12,480 bases of DNA from an uncultured Blautia sp. (GTDB taxonomy: Bacteria; Bacillota; Clostridia; Lachnospirales; Lachnospiraceae), in the NCBI GenBank assembly GCA_946538475.1, contig CAMNGN010000047.1, positions 1 through 12,480 of the forward strand, given 5' to 3'. The position numbers were made by a program, and so were the translations under genes. Position 1 is the first letter of the stretch; every line of letters starts with the position of its first letter. Shown here in pieces: positions 1 through 7,214 of this stretch. The notes below the pieces were generated by a model. It saw only the letters and a list, made by a program, of their open reading frames with translations, was not told the origin of the DNA and searched no databases.

Positions 1-1
1 G

Positions 2-94
2 ATGAAGAGAATTCTTGAAAGCGGGCGATACATCCCGCAGGAGATACTGAATACTGATGACTATCGAGGTGTACCATGCAATACGAATTCCTGA
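2..94 (+). CDS. jetD: C-terminal end of an upstream gene, probably Wadjet nuclease JetD (partial)
   Basis: An open frame enters from the left edge and ends at TGA 92-94, overlapping the jetA start by 19 nt. Only about 30 residues are visible, including the stretch ILESGRYIPQEIL. A Gly-x-x-x-x-QE pattern near the C-terminus resembles the G-x-LEQE ending I recall from the TOPRIM/topoisomerase VI-like JetD (DUF2220) family. The Met at 2-4 is probably internal. The frame overlap with jetA implies one operon, and D-A-B-C is the order I associate with type III Wadjet systems. JetD is the endonuclease that cuts circular DNA held by the JetABC motor. The identification rests mainly on context, because no catalytic motif lies inside the window. 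Confidence 0.5.
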   Translation: MKRILESGRYIPQEILNTDDYRGVPCNTNS

Positions 95-1704
95 AGGCAT
101 TTCCCAAAAGGATGAAGAATGTCGGGCTGTACGCACTTCTTTTTGTGAACAGCAGTCAAAAAGCGATCTGGAAGCAGTTTGGATTTGACGAACTTGCCGA
201 TCAGCTGAATATGAATTTTGCCGTTCTGCTTTATGTGATGGAACAGTCTCTGAAGGAAGAACCCTGCACGATCGATGACATAAGTGCGTTTATCGACAGT
301 ATCAACGGCCATTTTTTTCATAAGTCAATGACGTACGAAGACTGCCATGAACTGGGGGATTATATCATCAACAACATCCTCTCGAATGAAGGAAAGCCCA
401 TGTATTTCGGTGGATATGACTTCGAAAATATGTCGTGGAAGCCGCTTCATATCAGCTATGTAGCGAACAGGATCGCCTATTTTGATCAGGACGTACGGCG
501 CACTTCCTACTACCTGACGGACGATGGATACAGCCTGCTTCTGGGTACGCTCGAAGTGGAGAATAACATGAAGCTTACCATTCAGGAAATGATCTTTAAG
601 ATGCATCTGGAGCGTCAGAGCTACGATAAAGCGCTGGATGATATCAAGAATGTGTTCAATCTGATGCGGATCCAGCTGCAGAAGATCCAGGAAGCTATGA
701 GCCGTATCAGACGCAATGTTCTGGACTATAATGTGGCAGATTATGAGAAACTGCTGCACGAAGATCTGGATACGATCACACAGACCAGAGACAAGTTTAA
801 AGGCTACAGAGAGAACGTGCAGGCTCGTGTCAGAGAGCTGGAAACATCGCAGATCGATGCACGTACCCTGGCTTCCGATGAGGAAGAAAAGCTGAAGAAT
901 CTTCGGGAGATAGAGGTCTATCTTGGGCGTGCTATCGATGAACATCAGAAGATCCTGAACAGGCATTTTGATCTTAAATCACTGTATACGGATGAGCTGG
1001 AAAAGATCTCGGAAATGTCACTTGTAAGGCGTTTTAATCTACGCACAGACCTGTTCGATAAGATTCTTGAAAATCCGGATAGTCTATATCATATAGATAC
1101 TTTCCTGCACCCACTTTTTAACCGTGACATCGACCGCATACTGAACCTGAATAAAGTGTTCGAAGTGCAGAAAGTAGCAGCTGCCGACGAAGAAGAGGAC
1201 AGCACGGAAGAAGTGGATTTTGACGAGGAGGCATGGAAAGAGGAGCAGGAGCGGCTTAAGAAGGCAAAGCTCAGGAAATATGAGGGCAGCATGAAGGCAC
1301 TTCTGCGCCCGGCAATGCGGCATAATAAGGTCAGGCTGTCCGCGATCGGTGCCGGCCTCAGTGATGAAAGTGAGCGCGATCAGCTTATCCCGGATATCAA
1401 TATTTTTAAGGAGATCATGGTCGAACTGCTCCGTGCAAGGGAAATCGACATCGGTGCGCTGAGAAAAGAACGTGCAGATTTTATTCAGGAAGAATCGGAC
1501 GATTTTCGCCTGAATGATATGCTTCTGAAGATATTGGATGAGAATCCGGAGTGGAAAAATGTATCAAAACTGACAGTCAAAAAGATACCGGGCGCTGAGC
1601 CGGTCGTGTTTGAGAAGGTCAGGGATGAAGCGGGAAATATGAGGACGATCAGATGCTCGGAAGTTATGATTACTACTGTCAGGTACGAAATGAGGGGCGA
1701 GTGA
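76..1704 (+). CDS. jetA: Wadjet kleisin-like subunit JetA (type III, MukF-like)
   Basis: This 542-residue protein is the likely kleisin of the Wadjet complex (the family formerly called DUF5716, from memory). It would bridge the JetC ATPase heads and bind JetB, as MukF does in MukBEF. The first ~110 residues look like a compact helical, winged-helix-type domain. Residues ~168-325 are long charged helices with coiled-coil character. Residues ~366-402 are a very acidic then basic linker (DEEEDSTEEVDFDEE followed by a Lys-rich helix), as expected of a kleisin middle region. Residues ~405-542 form a second globular domain. The ATG at 76 follows GAGG with 7-nt spacing and lies inside the upstream gene's frame, suggesting coupling. 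The TGA stop (1702-1704) lies within the left arm of a palindromic repeat, so the last residues may have been altered by that element. Family assignment is mainly from size, layout and the JetB/JetC neighbours. Confidence 0.82.
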   Translation: MQYEFLKAFPKRMKNVGLYALLFVNSSQKAIWKQFGFDELADQLNMNFAVLLYVMEQSLKEEPCTIDDISAFIDSINGHFFHKSMTYEDCHELGDYIINNILSNEGKPMYFGGYDFENMSWKPLHISYVANRIAYFDQDVRRTSYYLTDDGYSLLLGTLEVENNMKLTIQEMIFKMHLERQSYDKALDDIKNVFNLMRIQLQKIQEAMSRIRRNVLDYNVADYEKLLHEDLDTITQTRDKFKGYRENVQARVRELETSQIDARTLASDEEEKLKNLREIEVYLGRAIDEHQKILNRHFDLKSLYTDELEKISEMSLVRRFNLRTDLFDKILENPDSLYHIDTFLHPLFNRDIDRILNLNKVFEVQKVAAADEEEDSTEEVDFDEEAWKEEQERLKKAKLRKYEGSMKALLRPAMRHNKVRLSAIGAGLSDESERDQLIPDINIFKEIMVELLRAREIDIGALRKERADFIQEESDDFRLNDMLLKILDENPEWKNVSKLTVKKIPGAEPVVFEKVRDEAGNMRTIRCSEVMITTVRYEMRGE

Positions 1705-1731
1705 GTCAAGGAACCTGTCCCCGTGACTCAC
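1701..1731. repeat. 31-bp GGGGAC-family palindrome in the jetA-jetB gap
   Basis: Arms GTGAGTCA (1701-1708) and TGACTCAC (1724-1731) flank the 15-nt core AGGAACCTGTCCCCG. Apart from the outermost base pair, the whole element recurs exactly, in inverted orientation, at 10023-10053. It includes the jetA stop codon and occupies over half of the 52-nt jetA-jetB gap. It has no T-run, so it is not a classical terminator. It is most likely a REP-like mobile palindrome. On the mRNA it could fold between the jetA stop and the jetB ribosome binding site. Confidence 0.85.
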
Positions 1732-1756
1732 AGTTATCAACGATGAGGAATGATAA

Positions 1757-2470
1757 ATGGCATATGAATTTGAAGATGTAAGAACAGGGCAGGAGATTTT
1801 TTACTATCTGCTGGAACATCATGAGCTGAGAGAGGCGGAAGTACCGCAGCTGTATAAGCGTTACACGGAGAGCGAGGCAGTGCAGAATCTGGTGAAATCC
1901 CAGGGAGAGATTGCAGACTGCGCTATCGAACGTTACGGCGACGTGATCTATATCATCCCCGGAGCGCAGAACCGGGTATTGGGCTTCACAAAGGCCCGGC
2001 TTAAGAAGGAACTGCTGCACAGTAATGCCAAAGATAAGGACTATTACCTGGCTCAGTTTGCCATACTGATCCTTCTGCTGGAGTTCTATGCGGGACAGGG
2101 AAGCAGCAGTAAAACCCGCGATTATATTCGTGCGGGTGAACTGCAGAACAGTATCTCTGCGCACTTGAAAGAGGGCGTGGAAAAGTACGACGAAGGTGAG
2201 CAGGAACTGTACGGAGTCGCGTTTACCGAGATGCAGCAGGCCTATGAAGCCCTGCGCTCTGCAGAGAAGGGATCCCGACAAAAAACAACAAAAGAAGGCT
2301 TTTTGAGCAGCATTCTGCGGTTCCTGCAGGACCAGGGACTGATCGAATATATAGAACAGGATGACATGATCAAGACGACAAAAAAACTGGATCACTTTAT
2401 GGACTGGAACCTGCTGAATAAAGCAAATTACAGGCGTGTGCTGGATGTCTTAGGAGTACAGGATGAGTAA
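1757..2470 (+). CDS. jetB: Wadjet MukE-like subunit JetB (type III)
   Basis: A 237-residue acidic, mostly helical protein, placed as JetB (KITE/MukE-like accessory subunit; DUF6063-type from memory). JetB proteins bind the kleisin JetA and help hold DNA at the SMC heads. The N-terminal ~55 residues and the segment around residues 60-130 look like tandem winged-helix domains. There are no catalytic motifs, signal peptide or membrane segments. The ATG at 1757 is preceded by GAGGA with about 7-nt spacing. The stop (TAA 2468-2470) overlaps the jetC start by 8 nt (ATGAGTAA), which points to tight translational coupling with the SMC subunit. The palindrome between jetA and jetB lies just upstream of this ribosome binding site. 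Assignment rests on size, position and operon context more than on residue-level motifs. Confidence 0.78.
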   Translation: MAYEFEDVRTGQEIFYYLLEHHELREAEVPQLYKRYTESEAVQNLVKSQGEIADCAIERYGDVIYIIPGAQNRVLGFTKARLKKELLHSNAKDKDYYLAQFAILILLLEFYAGQGSSSKTRDYIRAGELQNSISAHLKEGVEKYDEGEQELYGVAFTEMQQAYEALRSAEKGSRQKTTKEGFLSSILRFLQDQGLIEYIEQDDMIKTTKKLDHFMDWNLLNKANYRRVLDVLGVQDE

Positions 2471-5400
2471 GATCAATGCGGTCAGGTTCATCAACCTGAA
2501 CTATAATCACAACACGATACGTGTGAGTGACGAAACCATGAATTTCAATGGGGAAAGTACGCTTGTCAAGCTGGACAATGGTGGGGGAAAGTCTGTCCTC
2601 GTGCAGATGATCACCGCGCCTTTTGTGCAGAAACGTTATCGAAATACCAAGGACCGACCGTTTGCAAGCTACTTTACATCGAACAAGCCGACGTTCATCC
2701 TGGTAGAATGGGAGCTGGAACAGGGCGCCGGATTTGTCATGACCGGAATGATGGTGCGCCGGAACCAGAAGATAGAAGATGGTAACGATGAAGAACTGGA
2801 GATCATTAATATCATCAGCGAATATAAAACGCAGTGCCTGCGTGATCTGCACCATCTTCCCGTGGTTGAGAAGACGAAAAACGAGACAAAGCTGAAGAAC
2901 TTTGCCGAGTGCCGCGCCATGTTTGATGGCTACAAGCGTGACAAAAACGTGAGGTTTTTCACCTATGATATGAATAACAGCGCCCAGGCCAGGCAGTACT
3001 TCGATAAGCTGCTTGAATACGGCATCAATTACCGTGAATGGCAGAGTATTATCAAAAAGATCAACGAGGAAGAATCGGGTCTTTCCAAGCTCTTTTCCGA
3101 CTGCAAGGATGAGCGCGGCCTGGTGGAAAAATGGTTCCTGGAGACGATCGAAAACAAGCTGAACCGTGAGCAGAACAGGATGCAGGAGTTTCGCAGTATC
3201 CTGGAAAAATATATCGCAGGATATCGCAATAATCAGTCGAAGATAAAGAGAAGAGACACGATCCTCCGATTTGAAGAGGAGGCGGAAAAGATACGGGAAC
3301 AGGCTTCGGAATTCAGAGACGGTTCCCTGCTTTGTGATGCAAAAAGGAACGAGATAGCTTCTTATTATCTTGTTCTGCGGGGCCTGCAGGCGACGGCTGA
3401 AAAGGAACTGGATGTCGAAAAAGAAATGATCGAGGAACTGAAAAAAGAGATTATCAGGACCGATCATCAGAGTCATTCCGCGAATTATTATAAGGTTCAG
3501 AATCGGCTCAGGGAACTGCAGGAAGAGATAGATTCTGTAAATGTTCTTCTTTCCGAATTGGAGGAACAGTTGTCTTGGCATGAACGGACGCTCCATCTTT
3601 TAGAAACTGCGCATCAGCAGGAACAGGTAGATGCCGAGCGCGAGGATTATCAAAATGTGGTGCAAAAGCTGGATATCTGCCGCCGAAAAGGTGAGAATCT
3701 GAAACCGGAGCGTGATTATATAGGATACCTTCTGCGCCTTCATTTTGAGGAGGATCTGGAGGGTATCGTATCATCGCTTCAGCAGGCAGAACAGGCTGTT
3801 TCAGAACAGACCGGCAAGAAAACAAAAGCTAATGAAGAGATACTGAAGACGGATGAAGATATTCGTACGGCGGCTCAGAAGAAGGGCGAGTTAGCCTCCT
3901 CTGTTCAGGCATATGACAGAGAAGAAGAGCGATATTGCTCCCATTGGGGGACGGATCTGAACCGGAACCTGATGGGCGAATATGAATCCGGCTACCTTGC
4001 TGTTCTTAAGGAAACTCTGGATAAAGAATTAGAGGAAGAAAACAGAGACAGGTCGATAAAACGGAAACAGATCGAAGACACAGAGAGCAATGTTCGAAGA
4101 CTGGAAAGCGTCCTGAAAGAACTGGATAACGCAAGAGTGTCGCTTGGCGAAAAGCTTGAACAGGCCGGACAGAAGCTGTCCATTTACGAGGAAGAACTGC
4201 GGTTCAGAAAAACTGTACTGCAGTATCTGGAATTAAAAGAAAATGTTCTTTTTGACAGGGAACAGATCCTTCGCACGGCAGACAGTAAGATCGCAGACAT
4301 TGAGGCGATTATCGAGCGCGGTACGATAGAGATCAGGGAGCTGGAGGATGAAATATCGGGGCTTACCACCGGGCATACCGTGGAGCTCACTCCGGAGATA
4401 GAACATGTTTTGGAGAGCCTTGATATTCATGTCGTATATGGCATGGAATGGCTGAAACGAAACGGCAATACGGAGGAAGAGAATCTTGCGCTGGTGGAGA
4501 AAAATCCGTTTCTTCCGTATGCATTGCTGATGACAGAGAAGGAATTTGAGGCACTTCATAATGCAGAGGCTTCGGTCTATACAAAGGTGCCGATCCCTGT
4601 CGTGACAAGAGAAAGTCTGGCCGGTTGCTGTGAGTCGATACCTGAGGGGATGATCGATAATTCAGGCGTGCATTTCTATATGATGTTCAACCGCAATCTT
4701 TTGAATGAAGAGCGGCTCGAGGCGCTTGTTCTGCAGAAAAAAGGCGATCTGAAACGCAGGAAAGAGGATGTCGACAGGAAAAGAAAAGAACATCGCGAGT
4801 ATCTGGAAAGGCGCTCTAAAATAGCCGGACAGGCGGTATCAAAATCTGCATATGAAGAGACCGCGGCCAATATTGCTGCTTTTGAAGCGCAATTGGACAA
4901 AAACCGGCAGGAGTATGCCGTGACAGGGGAGCAGCTCTCGGCCGAAAAAGAAACGGGAAAACACCTGCAGGAAGAGATGGCTGCTCTGGTCAGGAGGCTG
5001 GATGAGAAACTGAGGCAGAAAAAGGAGCTTGAGGAACTCATCGAAGCATACGAAAGTTATCTGGAGAAAAGAAAAGCATTATTCGAGTGTGAGGAAAGGC
5101 TTTCTGCTTTGGATTCACACAAGAAATCACTGCACATCGGTCTGCAGAAAATCGAAGAAGAAATCCGGCTTTGGGAGGGAAGAAAAAGCGAGTTCAGGCT
5201 TAAGGAAGCGGATACGAGGAAGCAGCTGGCCGAGTATGAATTGTACCGTGAGACGGTTCGCCCGAGCGGTCTGCCGGCAGACCTTCTCGAGGATTATTCT
5301 GCACTGACAGCCAGATATCAGGCGATCACAGTGAGCATTTCCCGCGAGGAAAAGGAACTGGAAGGGGACCGGAAAAAGGCGTTGGACAGGCTGGCTAAAG

Positions 5401-6884
5401 CGGAAAAAGAGCTGAACAGACGGGCAAATAAATATGATTTTTCTCCCGAAGACTGGCGGGATATACATTACAGTTCTGCCGAGGAGGATCACGCAGAGAC
5501 GGAGATCCGTGTGCTGAATGAACGCATCAAAGAGGCTTCTTCCCGTAAACATGCTTTTGATAAACAGGTGGGAATAGAGGAAGAAAAAAGCCGCCAGACA
5601 CTGATGTGGATGCAGAGAGACTGCGGGACAGAGGCACCTGTGCCGCGGGAAGAGATTCCTTCGATCGACTTTGTGAAGCAGAAAAATGTGCTGGTATATC
5701 AGAAGTCAGAACATCAGAAAGAAGAGGAGCGCCTGGAAAAACAGATACAGATATACGGTTCGAATCTGGATGCTCTTTCTGAGTATCAGGATCAATCTGC
5801 TGATGTGCCGGCATCATTTGATGTCGATTTTGCGCAGTTTGGTGCGGAGGATTTCAGACGTTTCACCGGTAATCTGAAAAGGGAATACCATGGGGCCGAA
5901 AAGAGAGCATCAGAATTGCGGGATGTGCTTGAAAAAACTCTTCAGCAAACTATTCGCCTTACTGAATTTCAGGACGATTATTATCGCAGACCGCTGGAAA
6001 CGATCCTGGCCCTTTCCTCCAACGGAGGGCAGGTTCTGCGGCAGCTTGATGTGGTCCTTCAGTCGTATAATGACCTGATGGCTAAGCTGATGGTGGACAT
6101 TGCTGTAGTCGAACAGGAGCGGGCACATGTCATTGCCGCGCTGAAGGAATATGCTTCGGATATTCATGATCAGATGGCCAGGATCGACCGTAATTCGAGT
6201 ATCACAGTCCGTGGGAAATCGCTGAAAATGCTGAAGATCGTCCTGCCTTCCTGGGAGGAGAATGATAATATTTATCAGCGCAGGATCGAGGATATGGTGG
6301 ATGAGCTGACGCTGAAAGGTATCGCTCTGCTCGAAAAGGGAGAGCCGGTACATGAATTTCTGGGCAAGCGGCTGACAACCAGGGAGCTGTATAATGCGGT
6401 CGTCGGCATAGGGAATGTGAGGATTCAGCTTTATAAAATCGAGGCTCAGCGCGAGCTGCAGATTTCCTGGAGCGAAGTGGCCAGAAACTCCGGCGGCGAG
6501 GGCTTTTTGTCCGCATTCATCATTTTGTCGAGCCTTCTGTACTACATGCGCAGGGATGATACCGACATTTTTGCGGAGCGTAATGAGGGCAAGGTGCTGC
6601 TGATGGATAATCCTTTTGCACAGACGAACGCCTCACATCTGCTGAAGCCTATGATGGAAGTCGCCAAAAAGAACAACACCCAGCTGATCTGTCTTACCGG
6701 GCTTGGCGGGGAGTCTATCTATAACCGGTTTGACAATATTTATGTGCTGAATCTGGTAGAATCGGCGATGAACAGGGCACAGTATCTGCGCGGGAAGCAT
6801 TTGTCCGGAAAAGAACCTGAGGTGATCAGCATGGCACGGATAGAAGTGAGCAGCGAGGAGGGGCAGTTGTCGCTGGTGTTTTGA
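2463..6884 (+). CDS. jetC: Wadjet SMC-like ATPase JetC (type III, MukB-like)
   Basis: A 1473-residue SMC/MukB-like ATPase, the loop-extruding motor of a Wadjet system that restricts plasmids. The N-terminal head carries a Walker A, VKLDNGGGKS (residues 35-44). Long Glu/Lys/Arg-rich coiled coil runs from ~240 to ~640. A globular, less charged segment (~641-745) is the likely hinge. The returning coil spans ~746-1230. The C-terminal head has an ABC signature NSGGEG (SGGEG at 1343-1347) and a Walker B VLLMDNPF (1378-1385), followed by ICLTG in the H-loop area. Length is close to MukB. The residue after the Walker B Asp is Asn1383 where ABC/SMC enzymes have catalytic Glu. The start follows AGGAG by 6 nt and overlaps the end of jetB. 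The frame is intact throughout. A perfect 42-bp inverted repeat begins 1 nt after the stop. Confidence 0.93.
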   Translation: MSKINAVRFINLNYNHNTIRVSDETMNFNGESTLVKLDNGGGKSVLVQMITAPFVQKRYRNTKDRPFASYFTSNKPTFILVEWELEQGAGFVMTGMMVRRNQKIEDGNDEELEIINIISEYKTQCLRDLHHLPVVEKTKNETKLKNFAECRAMFDGYKRDKNVRFFTYDMNNSAQARQYFDKLLEYGINYREWQSIIKKINEEESGLSKLFSDCKDERGLVEKWFLETIENKLNREQNRMQEFRSILEKYIAGYRNNQSKIKRRDTILRFEEEAEKIREQASEFRDGSLLCDAKRNEIASYYLVLRGLQATAEKELDVEKEMIEELKKEIIRTDHQSHSANYYKVQNRLRELQEEIDSVNVLLSELEEQLSWHERTLHLLETAHQQEQVDAEREDYQNVVQKLDICRRKGENLKPERDYIGYLLRLHFEEDLEGIVSSLQQAEQAVSEQTGKKTKANEEILKTDEDIRTAAQKKGELASSVQAYDREEERYCSHWGTDLNRNLMGEYESGYLAVLKETLDKELEEENRDRSIKRKQIEDTESNVRRLESVLKELDNARVSLGEKLEQAGQKLSIYEEELRFRKTVLQYLELKENVLFDREQILRTADSKIADIEAIIERGTIEIRELEDEISGLTTGHTVELTPEIEHVLESLDIHVVYGMEWLKRNGNTEEENLALVEKNPFLPYALLMTEKEFEALHNAEASVYTKVPIPVVTRESLAGCCESIPEGMIDNSGVHFYMMFNRNLLNEERLEALVLQKKGDLKRRKEDVDRKRKEHREYLERRSKIAGQAVSKSAYEETAANIAAFEAQLDKNRQEYAVTGEQLSAEKETGKHLQEEMAALVRRLDEKLRQKKELEELIEAYESYLEKRKALFECEERLSALDSHKKSLHIGLQKIEEEIRLWEGRKSEFRLKEADTRKQLAEYELYRETVRPSGLPADLLEDYSALTARYQAITVSISREEKELEGDRKKALDRLAKAEKELNRRANKYDFSPEDWRDIHYSSAEEDHAETEIRVLNERIKEASSRKHAFDKQVGIEEEKSRQTLMWMQRDCGTEAPVPREEIPSIDFVKQKNVLVYQKSEHQKEEERLEKQIQIYGSNLDALSEYQDQSADVPASFDVDFAQFGAEDFRRFTGNLKREYHGAEKRASELRDVLEKTLQQTIRLTEFQDDYYRRPLETILALSSNGGQVLRQLDVVLQSYNDLMAKLMVDIAVVEQERAHVIAALKEYASDIHDQMARIDRNSSITVRGKSLKMLKIVLPSWEENDNIYQRRIEDMVDELTLKGIALLEKGEPVHEFLGKRLTTRELYNAVVGIGNVRIQLYKIEAQRELQISWSEVARNSGGEGFLSAFIILSSLLYYMRRDDTDIFAERNEGKVLLMDNPFAQTNASHLLKPMMEVAKKNNTQLICLTGLGGESIYNRFDNIYVLNLVESAMNRAQYLRGKHLSGKEPEVISMARIEVSSEEGQLSLVF

Positions 6885-6885
6885 A

Positions 6886-7008
6886 GTGAAACAGGGAAAC
6901 ACACGGGGACGGTCCTTTTGTGTTCGCATGCAGGGGGGGCACATAGCGCTACTCCCACCTGCATAAGCGAACACAAAAGGACCGTCCCCGTGTGTTTCCC
7001 TGTTTCAC
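6886..7008. repeat. 123-bp REPIN-like palindrome between convergent jetC and copA
   Basis: Two perfect 42-bp inverted arms (6886-6927 and 6967-7008) enclose a further imperfect stem. ATGCAGG pairs with CCTGCAT, and the centre is the palindrome TAGCGCTA at 6944-6951. Each arm contains one complete small GGGGAC unit (stem ACACA / TGTGT around a 15-nt core AAAGGACCGTCCCCG), so this is two REP units head-to-head, i.e. a REPIN. It starts 1 nt after the jetC TGA, and its right tip contains the copA TGA (7005-7007). It fills the whole space between the convergent genes. It could act as a bidirectional transcript end or as a processed hairpin, but there is no U-tract. Confidence 0.93.
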
Positions 7009-7214
7009 TCCACCCCGAGCACCTTATAATCCTTAGCCTCAACCGCCTGCGCAAGCACGGCGTCGTCCACGTCGCCTGTCAGGGTGACGACTGCGGTACC
7101 GGCTTCGTGGCTCACCACGGCTTCGCTCACCTGATCAAGTGCCTCGAGGGCTTTCTTTACGGTTGCTTCGCAGTGCGGGCACATCATTCCTTCAATTTTA
7201 AGTGTTTTGTTCAT
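7005..7214 (-). CDS. Possible internal CopZ-like chaperone start within copA
   Basis: Inside copA and in the same frame, Met796 (ATG, complement of 7212-7214) is preceded by AGAAGGGAG about 5 nt upstream, a good Shine-Dalgarno. Translation from it would give a 69-residue protein beginning MNKTLKIEGMMCPHC, the usual size and motif layout of the free copper chaperone CopZ. The preceding ~40 residues (after LNLLDIHN) are hydrophilic and look like a linker. Either a former copZ gene was fused to copA and kept its old start, or both the fusion and a separate chaperone are made. The sequence supports the start signals, but expression is inference. Confidence 0.4.
   Translation of the reverse strand: MNKTLKIEGMMCPHCEATVKKALEALDQVSEAVVSHEAGTAVVTLTGDVDDAVLAQAVEAKDYKVLGVE

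Noticed and set aside
325..966. 213-codon minus-strand frame inside jetA
   Set aside because: It is opposite a well-supported gene, has no start signal and no family resemblance.
2397..3596. 399-codon open frame on the minus strand across jetB/jetC
   Set aside because: It lies antisense to clear coding sequence with Walker A, lacks a good ribosome binding site and gives a Phe/Leu/His-rich peptide without recognisable domains. It is a shadow of jetC codon use.
76..6884. Housekeeping MukBEF or SMC-ScpAB condensin
   Set aside because: Firmicutes normally use SMC-ScpAB, with different subunit sizes and gene layout. The Walker B form, the D-A-B-C arrangement and the overlaps fit Wadjet better.
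6886..7008. Classical bidirectional rho-independent terminator
   Set aside because: The stem is far longer than usual and no T-run follows on either strand. Its internal units recur elsewhere as mobile-type repeats. Termination may still occur but is not shown.
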